Assembly (NCBI RefSeq): GCF_022539665.2
Contig: NC_081335.1
Coordinates: forward strand, 3,720,001 to 3,784,000
Direction of reading: 5' to 3'
Source: Daphnia carinata
Taxonomy: Eukaryota; Arthropoda; Branchiopoda; Diplostraca; Daphniidae
DNA: 64,000 bases
Part shown: positions 1-12,915 of the stretch, in pieces
Layout of the letters: each line of letters opens with the position of its first letter
How positions within the stretch are numbered: the stretch's first letter is position 1
The notes under the pieces: generated by a model
What the model was told of the DNA's origin: nothing
What the model saw: only the letters and a program-made list of their open reading frames with translations
Databases searched by the model: none
Program-made: the position numbers and the translations under genes

Positions 1-2882
1 GATCCTTGCCAAGATTTTTACCAATTCGCTTGTGGTGGATGGAGAAAGAAAAACGTTATTCCAAACGGCTATGGCCGTGTATCACAGTTTGATATTTTGG
101 ACGGCAGGATACAACGATTCATTAAAGGTATTCCAAATTCCATCAATTTGAGAAACCTTCTGTTGGTAATAGTAATTTTGTTGTATTCGCAGAGTTCTTT
201 AAACAGAACAGCAGCATGTTCGATTCGAAACCGATAAATAACACACGGAATATGTACAGAGCTTGTTTAGATACTGGTATGTTTAATTTCATGAAATTAT
301 TCTGAGAAGTATAAAGAAACACAATAATGTATTGTGCGTGATGTACAGGTGCAATTTCGAAATTGGGAATCACGCCACTTGTTAAAATTTTGGATTCTTA
401 CGGTCAGTGGCCAATGACTGTCTCTAATTGGACGGAAGATCGTTTTGATTGGCGAAAAGCAAGTGCATCCATCCGGAATACGTTCGGTGATAGTTTCCTT
501 TTTGAAGTAACTAATTTCGTCGACTTTAACAACACCGAATACAGCACGATTTATGTAAGCAGATAGAGTTGTCTGGTTGGTCGAAACAGAATCTGTACAT
601 CTCCGTTCTTTTATAGTTGGACCAGCCTCCTCTGGGATTACCGAGTTTCATTCTCCGAGGCCAAAATTTAACAAGCCCTTCTTCCAAGGCTTACTTTACG
701 TTCATTTCCGGTGCTGCTATCGCCATAAGAGATGCAATCAGTGGAGGAGCCAACGACATCGCAATCGTCAAAGACATTGAAGACTTGATCAGTTTTCACA
801 TTGAACTAGCCGACGTACTTTATTTCGCTATTGACTGAACATTTATTCCTTTAATTAATTGCTATGCAATTGCAGATTTTGGCTTCAGAGGAATCTCGCG
901 CAAAATGGAACTTGACGCGATTTTACAATCCCTTTTCACTCTCTGAACTGCAAGCATGGACAGACGAAGCCAATGCAACTGATCCTGTTGGCCAAGTAAG
1001 TTGTTTTGATTTAGGCACGCTTATTTTTTTGTCGTTAAAATTCTGGGAGACTTTGAAATAGATCAACTGGCACCAACTTCTCACAGACACTTATGCAATA
1101 GCTAACGTCTCCATTAGCCATGACGAGAAGATTGTTGTTATCGAACCAGAATACTTCCAGAAGTTGGTTCAACTGCTGGACCGAACATCACCAAGAATAA
1201 TTGGTAAGCTAGCTTACGTTTATTTTAAGCTTGACCATACATAATTACATTTGAAATTCATATATCAACGAGATTAGCTAATTTTATTCACTGGCGACTT
1301 GTTCTTGAGAACATCTATGACGTCAACATTGAAATGACGGTTTTGGCCATTGAATTTTATGATGCTATTTTTGGACGATACCGAATGCCTCCTAGGTACA
1401 AATAGAACTGTTTTACGTACGTATGAATAGCGTTAAATTTTTTAATTGTTCTAGGCAAAACTGGTGTATGAAGCGAGTACAACGATTGATGGGATTCGCC
1501 ATCGGTGCTAAATATGTCGAAGATTCATTCGATTCACAAGCTAAGATCGACATGCAAGATATGATACTCAACTTAAAAATGGCATTTAGCACTCTTGTAG
1601 AGGACTCAAACTGGATGGATGACGAGACAAAAATCAATGCGCTAGAGAAAGCTGCAGCCATGAAAGAGTATATCGGTTATCCAGATTGGATCACCAATAG
1701 AACTACACTTGAACTGGCCTATCACGGAGTACGAAAATCATTTTTCATCTAGTTCATCTTTTTTATTTCATCTGTCTTTCATATTTCAGATTAGTACCAA
1801 ACCAGACACGCACTTCGATAATTTCCGATCTGCCAAGCGATTTATGGTGTTGAACAATTTAAGATTTCTTCGCTTCAGAACCAATCGTGACAATTTGTAA
1901 GAAATAATTGAATTAGTCGTAAAAGTCTAAGTACCAGAGTAACATTGATTCTATAGGTGGATCTCATTCCCAGCTGTTGTGAATGCATTTTATTATCCAA
2001 TGCTGAATTCGATAAGTATAATTAATAGCCCTCTCCTCCTACTTTATAATCTTTTATTTCTTTTCAATTCATTATTTTCAGCTTTCCCTGCCGGAATCTT
2101 ACAACCACCTTTTTATGGGAAAGGACGTCTAGCGTAAATTAACTTATTCCTGTACTCTCTCCATTGTAACTAAATTTGTGAATTCTGCAATGCAGTGCCC
2201 TTAACTACGGTGCTATTGGCGTCGTTATTGGCCACGAAATAACTCATGGTTTCGATCACTACGGTAAAAGAAAAAAGAAAACGAATTGCTGTGCAAACAA
2301 ATAATGAAGCACACCGTTTACGCCTTCTTACAATAGGTCACAAGAGCGATAAGAAAGGTCATGAGAGATCCTGGTGGACCAACCATACACTAGCTGAATT
2401 TTACAAGAGGAAGCAATGCATCATAGACCAATACAGCAATTACACCCTGCCGGAACTCGAGGGAACCGATGCTTTTCACGTATAACAGACAAGGTACTTC
2501 TGTATGGAACCGTTGGTGATAATTTATGTTGGATCATCAGGTTAACGGCACTAACACGCAAGGTGAAAACATCGCAGACAATGGAGGTCTTAGAGAAGCT
2601 TTCCGAGCTTATCAAAACTACATCTCTACAAACGGCCCTGAAAAGCGATTGCCCGGTTTGGAACAATACACTCCCGAGCAGATATTCTTCCTCTCTTATG
2701 CAAATATTTGGTGCAGCCAACAAACTCCGGAAAGTCTCGAATATCAAATTCTCTACGGTGTTCATAGTCCAGGCCGATATCGCGTCATAGGACCGCTCTC
2801 CAATTCGATCGACTTTATCCAACATTTTCAATGCCCAGTTGATTCTCCAATGAATCGACCCGAAAAATGCACCGTCTGGTAA
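1..2882 (+). CDS. Neprilysin-like M13 zinc metallopeptidase, copy 1 (5' end outside window)
   Basis: Partial gene, in frame from base 1. Exons: 1-127, 193-276, 349-554, 617-814, 876-995, 1062-1203, 1278-1395, 1455-1728, 1790-1896, 1957-2015, 2082-2133, 2196-2263, 2337-2479, 2541-2882 (679 residues visible). The first visible residues are the M13 signature [14 protein letters not shown]. The zinc site is HEITH (exon at 2196-2263). The second zinc-ligand motif GENIADNGG starts the last exon, NAFYYP precedes the catalytic region, and the protein ends in the family-typical CxxW (CTVW). M13 enzymes are type II membrane or secreted ectopeptidases that cleave small peptides on the amino side of hydrophobic residues; the physiological substrate cannot be told from sequence. 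The transmembrane anchor and N-terminal exons must lie upstream. The next gene is a tandem paralogue. Family assignment is very secure. Confidence 0.95.
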
Positions 2883-3512
2883 CAAATTGCTTGCTAAATT
2901 AACCAGTGTCTATCATCAGTTTGTCAAGTAAATATTTTCTTTACCTTTCTTGTACACTTTAAATCGCCTAAAGTCGACCAACAGCGATAGATTTCATTGT
3001 GAAAGCGGACCAAGCACGAATTGAGATATTTCTTGGTTTATTTTGTATTGCATTAATATGGATTCTGTAACGAAATCGTACACTGGTTTTATAAACAAGC
3101 CGTTTAGCTGAGAACAATATCTGAAAATCAATCGGAATTTATTGTTGGTTCCTTTGTGTAACTGGAGATGAGATTGTACCCACCTGTGACTACGCGTGAG
3201 CAAATTAGCAATTTCACAAAACAAGAACAATCACTCGCACCTTCGTGATTATTCTTTTGTGTTTGCTGACATATTAATCTCCAGTGGAACCTTTGTTTTA
3301 AAAACTGAAAGTTCCCCATCATTATTGTAACGTTAAGCTTCTGCCTAGCTTTGTGAATTTTGTTGATTTCACATCAATGCAGTTCCTGGCTCGCGTTGCA
3401 GTTGTTCGGTGAGCCCTATCCGTTGTGTAACATCAAAAGCACGGACATAAAATTTAAACTTCACCTGTTAAACTTCCCGCCTTAAAAACCCGCCAAGTAC
3501 TAGCAGACTGAG
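2883..3512. other. Intergenic spacer between the two neprilysin-like genes
   Basis: It holds the 3' flank of copy 1 and the promoter and 5' leader of copy 2. I see no open frame with domain content, no RNA gene and no repeat. Confidence 0.6.
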
Positions 3513-6500
3513 ATGGAAATTGGGTCGTCTGCTGCAACATTAGTTTCTGACTTGCCTGAAGAGCATGACCTAAAGTTCAAACGGTTGGTCGTCATTCATT
3601 AGCTAAAATTTAACATCTCGAAATGACGTTTTTCGAGTGTCCAGGTCCAGGAAGGCATTCCTTATTGGTGCGGGAACTCTTGTAGGTGCAGTAGGTTTCG
3701 CTATAGCTACTGGACTCCTCGCCGATCAAGGTAACTTGCTAACCACTAAAGTTTGCTAAATGTCTAAGATGTTCCGAGTGATTCGAGTGGCTTAAACGTG
3801 TTTATTAGTGTTTCGTTTAAGAAGGATAATAGACAACTTTAACAGAGAGCTGTTTGACATCAGATTCGATCAGCAAGAGAAGCGACTTAATCACGAAGAT
3901 TCCGTTTGTTTGACGGAAGAATGTATATTATCAGGTGCGTAAAATTCAGCATTACGGTTTATTATGAACATATCAACTTCTAAGCTATAAATTCCACCGA
4001 TTTTTCTGTGATTCACAGCGGCTGCTTTGATGGAATCGATGGACGAATCGGCTGATCCGTGCGAAAATTTTTACCAATTTGCTTGCGGCGGATGGCAAAA
4101 GAAAAACTTTATTCCTCGTGGTCAAGAAGAAATATCACAATTCAGCATATTAGATGGAAGAATAAATCGTTTTATTAAAGGTAAAGTAGGAAAAATCGTA
4201 AAGATCTGCACGATTTCATGATCTGACCCTGAATCAATGTGCTTCATTTTCATAGAATTCTTTATGGAGTATAACACCGAGTTGGATTCAAAAGCAATCA
4301 ATAACACGCGTGACATGTACAACGCCTGCCTAGACTTGAGTCTGTTAATCTTAAAACATTTACCGATTGACATACAGTCATGAAATGTAAAATCTAACTG
4401 TTTTTCACGGTCACAGATACCATAGAAGAATTGGGTATCACGCCCTTAGTTAAAATCCTAGATTCTTACGGCCAGTGGCCGATGACAGTGTCTAACTGGA
4501 CGGACGATGATTTCGACTGGCGAAAAGCAACTGCATCCATCCGGAATACCTTTGGAGTCGGATTTCTTTTTCAAGTGTCTAATTTCGTCGACCTCAACAA
4601 CACCGACATCAGCGTTATTTATGTTAAGTGATATAAAGTGTACCTTTTATCATCATTGGTGTATTCATTCTCGTTTTTATAGGTGGACCAGCCTTCCCTG
4701 GGAGTGCCTAGTTTTATTCTCAGAGACAAAAACTTAACTAGTGCTCATGTTATGGATTATTTCACATTTGTCTCCGCCGTAGCGCTCAGTGTAAGGGATA
4801 CCATTGATGGAGGGGCCAATGATACCGATATCGTCAAAGATATTGCAGACATGATCAGTTTTCACATTGATTTAGCTAATGTAAAGTATGCCTTCGTGCA
4901 TGTTCTATAAGTTCATCGTTGGCCTGAATATTTTTAAAAACATTTATGATACATTTTTACGTAGATTATGACGTTGGATCAATCAGACTGGAATTTGAGC
5001 CGAAATTATAATCCATTTCCCCTCGACGAACTGCAAGCATGGACAGACAGTGCCAATGCAACCAATTCAATGGGCCAAGTAATGAAAACAAAGTTTAATT
5101 AACGTACCGTACGTTTTGGAGTTAATAGAGACTGTGGAGTAGATTAACTGGCACGAACACCTCACCGACATTTATTCCATCGCTGATGTCTCAATCAACC
5201 CTGATGAGAAAATTGTTGTCAGCGAACCAGAATACCTTCCAAAATTGCTGCAGTTGCTGGATCAGACATCCCCCAGAGTTATTGGTAAGACCGCCTTACA
5301 TCGATTTATTTGATCAATTTGGAAATTTACATTTTATCGCTGCTAAGGATAGCTAATTTCATTCATTGGCGACTCGTACTTGAACACATTTACGATCTGA
5401 ACGATGAAATTATGATCATGGCGGATGAATTTGACGAAGCCATTTATGGTCCATTTCCAATACCATCCAGGTAGAGTTAATATATGGCTTTTTGTTTTCA
5501 CTAAGATACTATTCGTTTTACGACATTGCACTTTATTTTTCTTCTTAAATATAGAGAAGATTGGTGTTTGGAAAGAGTGCAAGATATGATGGGCTTCGCC
5601 ATCGGCGCTCAATATGTTGAAAAATCATTCGATCCACAAACTAAAATCGACATGAAAGAGATGATCCTCAATTTAAAAACGGCCTTCAGCTCTCTTGTAG
5701 AGGATTCGAACTGGATGGACGAGGAGACAAAAATCAATGCGCTTGAGAAAGCTGCAGCCATGAAAGATTACATCGGTTATCCAGATTGGATCACCAATAG
5801 AACTACACTTGAATTGGCATATCACGGAGTACTGAAATAATTTTTCATGTAGTTGTATCGTTTTTATTCCCATTGTGGCTTTCATGTTTCAGATCAGTAC
5901 CAAACCGGACACGCATTTCGATAATTTTCAGTCTGCCAAACGATTTATGGTGATGAACAATTTAAGATTTCTTCGCTTCAGGACTAATCGCGATAATTTG
6001 TAAGGTGAAATTCAGCCATCAATTTCTGCGTCAATGAGTCAGTATTAATTCCTTAGGTGGATCTCATTCCCGACTGTCGTGAATGCATTTTACCATCCAA
6101 TGCTGAATTCCATAAGTATTATTATAACCATTGCCCTTTCAACTACAACTTCTTTAAATTCATACATTTCAACTTAATATTTTTCTAGCTTTCCCTGCTG
6201 GAATCTTACAGCCCCCGTTTTACGACAAAGGGCGTCTCGCGTAACATTTTCTTATTTCATTTCGTTCTACTTTTTTTTAATTAAACCTCATATTCACGAA
6301 ATTAGCGCTTCAAATTATGGTGCTATCGGTGCTGTAATTGGTCACGAAATCACGCATGGTTTCGACAGTGAAGGTACAAGAAAAAACGTATGTTTTTAAT
6401 GGATGATAATTTAAACATTGCCTTATCTAAAATTCAGGTTACAAAACCGACAAGAAAGGTCATGAAATATCATGGTGGACCAACCACACGTTGGACGAAT

Positions 6501-6981
6501 TTCACAAAAAGAAGGAATGCATCGTCGATCAATATAACAATTACACTCTACCGGAACTGGTAGAAACCGATGCATTTCACGTAAAAACATACAAAATGTT
6601 TACCGGATTTATGATCATTACTAGTTGAAATATTCACAGGTAAACGGAAGTAACACGCTAGGTGAAAACATAGCAGACAATGGTGGTCTTAGAGAAGCCT
6701 TCCGAGCTTATCAAAACTACGTCGCCAGAAACGGCCCTGAAAAGCGACTACCCGGGCTGGAACATTACACTCCTGAGCAGATATTCTTTCTCTCATTTGC
6801 CACTGTTGAATGCAGCAATGAAAGCCCTGAAAGTCTCGCGGACCAAGCTCTTTTTGGTGTGCATACTCCTACTCGTTATCGAGTCATAGGGCCGCTCTCC
6901 AATTTGAATGATTTTAGCCAACATTTCAAATGTCCTGCCGGTTCCCCCATGAATCCATCGAACAAATGTACTGTATGGTAA
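3513..6981 (+). CDS. Neprilysin-like M13 zinc metallopeptidase, copy 2 (complete)
   Basis: Exons: 3513-3583, 3645-3730, 3809-3934, 4019-4180, 4256-4339, 4417-4622, 4683-4880, 4965-5078, 5143-5284, 5353-5470, 5555-5828, 5893-5999, 6057-6115, 6189-6240, 6306-6373, 6438-6580, 6640-6981 (783 residues, all phases consistent, normal length for the family). The N-terminus is a short cytoplasmic stretch, then a glycine- and alanine-rich hydrophobic signal anchor (about residues 26-50), then a stalk with VCLTEEC, the usual start of the ectodomain. Ectodomain motifs: [34 protein letters not shown] and terminal CTVW. All catalytic residues are present, so an active type II ectopeptidase is expected. Every exon from the one containing DPC onward matches copy 1 in phase, and in length except one (114 versus 120 bases). 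This marks a tandem duplication with well-kept structure. Confidence 0.96.
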
Positions 6982-7206
6982 GAATAACCCTTTTTTAAAG
7001 TGACATTAGTTTATAGTTGTTGATGATTTAACCACTTGATGCTTCCATTCAAGGTTGTTAGCCTCACATAAAAATTCGAAAATGTTAATTAATCCAGGCT
7101 TAATTCAGCATTTTATGCAGACTATCCTCTTTAAGAGGGTATTTTATTTTTCTTCCTACAGAAAATAAGCACATGAAATATCAGCAAAATAATTTAACCT
7201 TTTCAG

Positions 7207-8027
7207 TTACATTTCAACGATTCTTAAATTGGTAAAATAGGCGTTTGTCCCATCATCAACCCAATAGGCGAAAGAACCTCGCGCATTCGTACCTAGAAGA
7301 TCTGATTGAATTACAGGCGTAGGATGCCCATCGATGTATACACCAAGAGTATTATTCCGCACAGATATGCTGACGTGGTTCCATCGTCTCTCCCCAATTT
7401 TGGCGGCCGCTTCATATCGTCCAGGAAATTGATCCCTCAAAGTTCCGGCCGTCCATTTTGGTAACGAAGTATACTGGATTGCTCTTCCTAGACGATCGGT
7501 CGATGGCGGAGGTAAATTGAACCTGCCATTGGCCGTTCTCAGACACACTAATTCGTACTGGTCGCTGCTGGATTGGATTCGAAATGCTATGCCAGCAGCA
7601 GCGGCCCGTTCCGGCTCTGTGATTCTGTTATTACGCTCCGCAGCAATGTCCACGTCGATAGTACCTTCGTAAAACGTAGTCAGGGGAAGTTCGACGTAAC
7701 CGCTGCTTTGCATTGGTCCAGCATCATAGTTCGGTTGGCCACCAGTGTAAACCACTTGAAGAGCAGAACGGCCCAGATGAACCGCATTCTGGATTGTTAC
7801 GTTTCTCGACAGGTAATGTTGCATAAGGAGGAAAGATAGCGGTGGAAGAGGCTCTTGTAAACGTCGATGTTGACTCAAGACACCGACCAGTAATGGAAGT
7901 AATATCTATGTGCATCGTGTATGTTTATTAACTTGTGTAAATTGCACGGTGCTTGAGAAAAACTTACTGCGTTAGCTGAATGAACTATGAAGAGCGATGA
8001 AATGACGACTAACAAAGTGAATTGCAT
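7207..8027 (-). CDS. Secreted concanavalin A-like (LamG/DUF1080-type) protein
   Basis: Two exons: 7968-8027 (ATG at 8027) and 7207-7905, 252 residues. Exon 1 alone encodes a clean signal peptide (MQFTLLVVISSLFIVHSANA), and the junction is in phase 0. The mature part looks like a jelly-roll lectin/glucanase-like fold of the LamG or DUF1080 kind: a middle 'AGIAFRIQSSSDQYELVCLR' strand pair, then 'RWNHVSISVRNNTLGVYIDG' and a closing 'YFTNLRI' strand. No catalytic residues can be assigned, and substrate or ligand is unknown. The two-exon structure with the signal peptide isolated in exon 1 supports the start. It lies tail to tail with the neprilysin copy (225 bases apart). Secretion is well supported; the fold assignment is inference from pattern. 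Confidence 0.75.
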
Positions 8028-10133
8028 TCTTGCTATTAGGTTTTAAAACATCTGTACGTAATCGATGTTCGAAATCGAAAGAGCTCGACAACAGTTACGT
8101 CCACTCTAATTTATGCCAGTGAAACAGGTTTGGCCTTGTAACATCCTTGATTTCTCTGTGAATGATTGTCTTGTATATTTGGCTGCTTAGTTGTGTGTGA
8201 TACACGTTCCTCATGTTAGTGAAAATGATTCGTAAACGTTTGACAAGTCATCGTCATTCCTGTCAATTGTTGAAATGACGGTGCATGGTTTCCCCCTTCA
8301 AATAGAAAAGTTCCAATACTCAGCAGTCATTTCCGTTTTGTAACTAGTTCAAGGATTTTAAAAAATTCAATTTAAAAAAAATTTATTTTACAAGGGCGTA
8401 ATTTAATAATTTATTACAGGTGATAATTTTTCGCCATGGTGGAAATGCTGTTCAGCACAAGCCGGCCATTTTGGATTTCGTTTGTATCGAGGATGAGCCA
8501 GATTCTATTTCTTCTTTCTCGAAAGAAACTGAAATAGTCCCATAATCGAACCCTTCCTCCATTTAGGCTGATGTTGCCACGTTTCAGTTTCATTTTTGTC
8601 AGAGTTGCAAGAGCGTCCAATCAGGATAGTGAGTTGCTTCTTTTCTTGGCTTTCTTTTTTCACGTGTTACACCTATCTGTTGCTAAGTGTTTGTTCGTAC
8701 CACTAACAAGTGAAGTAGCCCTATAATGTGACAATCGCGTAGGCAGAAAAAGGCGTTACTTACTATCGTTTGAATGGAATCATTATTGCATACATTTCGG
8801 TATTGAATTACGTTTCCATGTTATTATCTTTCATTAATAGCTTATAGCTGTTGACAGTAGTGCATAACATTATTTTGATGTGATAGATTTTTTTACTGGC
8901 TTACTGTAGATTCAATCAAAATTTGTATTAGACCATGCTGACTTTCTGACAGGGGTGTACGTTCTTGTGTTTGGACGGTATTTATTTGAAAATTTGTTTT
9001 TCTTGTCATTTGTCGTTCGGTGAGTTTAGTGTTCTCGACGTAAGTGAATTCTTTGATACCCATTTGCTATATCGATGTCCGTGAACACGAAACTTACCAT
9101 TTAATAACGTTATCAAATTGATAAGCTAAAGTCTGATTAGTTACTAATGGTATTGATGACAGTTCGACACATCGTTCATGAAAAACTGAAGCATTAATCG
9201 GGTATGCATAGCAACATGCTGATGGCATGTTTTGATTGTTCTTTTATTCCTCTAGCTTGACTATATAATGCAGACATCAACGGAATGACCGCCCTGTTCC
9301 TCTGTTGAACATCGAACAAGAAGAAATGAGGAAAAACAGACAGGTAAAGCAGGACATATGGAAGCAGTGGATCGTACGATATAAATCCAACTTGCATACA
9401 TCTCATACCAACATGGTACGTTCCACATTATTGAAAGGTAACCAAAGTAAACCATTTTTTTCCCGAAACTTTGTTCATCTAAATTCGTTTGTTGTACGTC
9501 CATAGTGTAGAGACCACCATTCCTATTTGTCACGAAACTACATACTGATTAACAGTAACGCTTTGTCAAATCAAAGTCAGAAATTGGCTTTCTTTGCAAC
9601 AAATACGCCAACACTTCACACGGAAAGGCTCTTAACACAAATGTCGTGTACGAAGAGGTAAGTATGTCTTCTTTATTGTAACGGTAGTCCATGATAGTAT
9701 AATTTATGTATTTAAAACCGTAAATAGTAGGTGTAGTGATATATCTTAGGAATAGATGTAAAAATCTGTAAGAACCAGACGAATGAACGTAAATTTTTTA
9801 CCAACTCTTGTTGGAGTGTGCGTTTTACAAATAGAATAGGGTCGTAATGATTTAGCTCTGAAAATACGATCCTTTCTCCTACAGGATATTGTAGCATCGT
9901 AATAAATTTTCAACATCCGGCGTATGCAGCGTGTTCCATTAACGATGTCGTACACGAATTGATTAAGCTTTTATGCAGCTCCTTTGTAATAAGGGAAAGT
10001 GGTGCCGGGGTCCATTACGCAGGCGTTTTAAAACAATTGCTGATCCTTTTGCAAAAGCTACGAACGCATTCGCGATACCTAAATGCTTAATAGTTATAGC
10101 CTTGACTTTTTTACATGGTATTGAAAATTGAAC
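8028..10133. other. Gene-poor spacer
   Basis: About 2.1 kb between the secreted jelly-roll gene and the receptor gene. Frames are short, without domain content or convincing splice chains. The receptor's C-terminal tail exon might lie in 9.7-10.0 kb, because the last recognised receptor exon ends at a good splice donor, but I could not identify it. Confidence 0.5.
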
Positions 10134-11822
10134 TTACTGTTTATCCAGGCGATAAAACAGTACAGGGTTAACGGCAGCATTTGCTATGGCCAGCCAATAA
10201 ACGCTCATGTAAATCCGCTTCGTCGTGACGTTCTCTTCCGTCTGGAAAGCCTGGTACATCAAGTACGTCTGGTAGGGTAACCAGCACAAGCAGAAGATGA
10301 CCAATATCGCCCACATGCCACCGGCTAAATTCTTTAACGTGGATAAAGCGTAAGTCATTTAGATTTAAATCTCATTTCCAACGCTATATGCATACTTTTC
10401 TTTTCTTGACAAGGACACTGAATTGAAGATTATTTCGTATTCCATGGTCCTCGATGGTTAGGACGGTACTTGTTGTCAACACGACAGCAATCCGGAAGTT
10501 CCAGTAGGCCATGGACACCGATGGTAGAAGGTATGTAATTAGGAACACTAGAATTCTGTACCTGGGCTCGATAATCGTTAAAGAAACATATCAATTACTT
10601 AACAACTACGATGTAAAGTAGGTTGCGAAAACATTGTACTCACGAGTAATTGTTGAGTATCATGTCTTGTTCGGGCCATACAATTTCACACTTAGTCAAA
10701 TCCTCGCCAGAGGAGCTAAGAATTTGAATATCCCAAAATGTTATGTAACATGAACAGCATAAGATATTTGAGTACTTGGGTTTTACCGTACATGAATTCG
10801 TTTGAGTACAAAAGATTGGGCGTAGCGAGGATCACGGCGATGATCCAACAAGTGAAGATGGTGAGAACCGCACTCTTCCGTGTCGATCTCGGGAAGAAAG
10901 GTTTAACTATTGCCAGGTATCTATACCAAGTAAAACAAAGAGTATAGGATTGCCAAAGTAGGTTTTGTGTAACTCAAGTGCTAGACAGGGTGTGGTATTT
11001 CAACAGTGACGCACAATAATGATGTTATTTATAGGAATCGTAAATACATATTCGATACTCATTCGCAGCAATAGGCTACATACTATCCATATTCGAAGCC
11101 TCGTTTTCCGCGTTGAATTACCATCTAATGTGTTACCTTTGTTTTCGTGTTAGTGGGGGTTACTTTAACTAGCGTTACCAAATCGAAACCCTTCGGCATG
11201 AAGGTATCGACCGAGTGAGGTAGTTCGATAAATAAAACGGCTTATAAGTTACCGATCGTAAGATGTAACGGTTAATGTAAAGATGCTTGCTGCGTTGGTT
11301 AGTTCAGAGAGGAATCTATCGATCATGCAATATGCAGTTCCATATCGCCAGTGCCTAATGATATAAATGTTAACCTTTATTTTAACGAAAAAATCGTTTG
11401 AAATTGATTTTTCTTTTTCAGGGGAATTGCCACAAGGACGTTAAAAAACTTACCCATCAATGATGTAAATGAAATTGAAGATGCCTTCTAAATAGAGCAT
11501 AGCAAAATCAGCTATTGTGAGGCTCAGCATGAAGCAGCTATGAGCTTTGGCCAATCGTCGTCGAGCTTTTGAAAATTGGAATTTTATTTTCAAGGTTTTT
11601 TTTTTCCTATTATCATTATTTATTAAAGCCGTATAGTTTAATACCTATTATGAACCACGTAACTAAACTATTTCCCATTGTAGCGACAACAAGAAGTACA
11701 CCAAATGCAAAAATCCAGGCCGTCTTCTCATCCGCGTCCAACTGTGACGTAGACAGTCCAGTCATGTTGGAAGCCACCAGCAGGTAAACGTTTGCTTCTC
11801 CGCCAATAACGAGTTCTTTCAT
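10134..11822 (-). CDS. Tachykinin-receptor-like class A GPCR (one frame inconsistency)
   Basis: Seven exons on the minus strand: 11645-11822 (ATG at 11822, in-frame stop just upstream), 11454-11565, 11253-11354, 10787-10920, 10644-10715, 10396-10561, 10134-10331. Read in order they give a short N-terminus with an N-glycosylation site, then TM1 (MGNSLVTWFII), TM2 (SLTIADF, NFIYIIDG), WRYGTAYC with the TM3 cysteine, SYDRYLAIVKPF in place of DRY, TM4, a second loop with the partner cysteine (TKCEIVWP), TM5, a basic loop KKRK, TM6 (FCLCWLPYQTY) and TM7 (YWLAIANAAVNPVLFY). NFIY, W..G..YC and CWLPYQTY resemble tachykinin/neurokinin receptors, but the protein is divergent. The junction 10787/10715 is out of phase by one base. 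The last exon can read to TAA at 10134 or splice at AACA|GTAAGT to an unseen tail. It could be another peptide receptor of the same clade. Confidence 0.78.
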
Positions 11823-12915
11823 ACTTAGTTAGTCTAGAGGGCCACTGCATGGGTAAGAGAAAAAATAAATTAGCGTCGTTTGCTACACTTAATAAAGTGC
11901 GACACTTATGGTATCCGCATCGCGTTATGTGATGATAAATTGCTTTCGAGCTATTAGATTGGGTAGCGTGCAAGTAAAGAACTGAAGATTGATTGCCACT
12001 TTCACATTTGATAGGGATCGTGTCAGACTAGTCATTCATTCCTTATTTTTTTTTTCTGCAGCCGGTTCTATTTCTATGTAATTTAAATGTACCTCTTCTT
12101 ATCTTCTTTCTTCTCAACGAGCAGTGTTTGTTTATTTTCTTACTCTTAACATATAGGTAGTAACGAAGTGAATTGCTTGCCACTTTAATTTAAGAAAGCT
12201 AGTGCTTTTCAAAGAATTTGGCCACCAATCAAGTGATAATTTCTCTTTGATTGCATGTTCCACTCACCGACTGCGTGTTTAATGCAAGGCTTAGTGGCTC
12301 ATGGATACGAGTATTTTTGATCTTTTGGAATCTTGTTAAATGGAATTACTCTATATTAAAGCATGGGAACCTAAGATATCTTGCAATGAATTTACGAAAT
12401 CTTAAATTATTACATATAAACTGTATCAAACAATATTTCAAGCTAGAATTGGCAATTAGTAGGATTTTTCCCTTTCCGGTTTTATGTGCTTACCGGTTGT
12501 GCGGCGGAATTTCACGCTCTACAACTATAATCGAAAACAAACGTTTCAATGCCACTCAGCGTCCGACTTGTCAGGATGTTGTATACTGGCGTTCAAAAGC
12601 TAGATATAACATCTAATAGATCGTAGGCCTTTTACAAGATTTTCCTTTCCCGATGCTAAAGAAAAGGTAGCACCGACGGACATGCGCCTTAACAGTTTCC
12701 AAATGAAGAGAAAGTCAAGACCAGTTCGATAGCTCTCAGATGTCAAAGAGTCCAGTTGCTAAAGCATTTGAAGATTTCCTTTACTAAGTTGTTCGACGAG
12801 GTCAATAACAGAAAAAAAGATAGCCGATGTTGTACCAACTTTGAAAATCATCCTTTATACTTTCTTGTAAGTTGTTATTTTTAAAAAATGTTTGAGCATC
12901 TGTAGACGGAAGTTA
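11823..12915. other. Intergenic spacer (receptor promoter side / lipase 3' side)
   Basis: AT-rich stretch with pyrimidine tracts near 12,045. A 121-codon open frame at 12,251-12,616 has no recognisable domain or splice context and is not called. No RNA gene or repeat was seen. Confidence 0.5.

Noticed and set aside
12251-12616. 121-codon open frame on +
   Set aside because: AT-rich, no domain, no splice neighbours; between two minus-strand genes.
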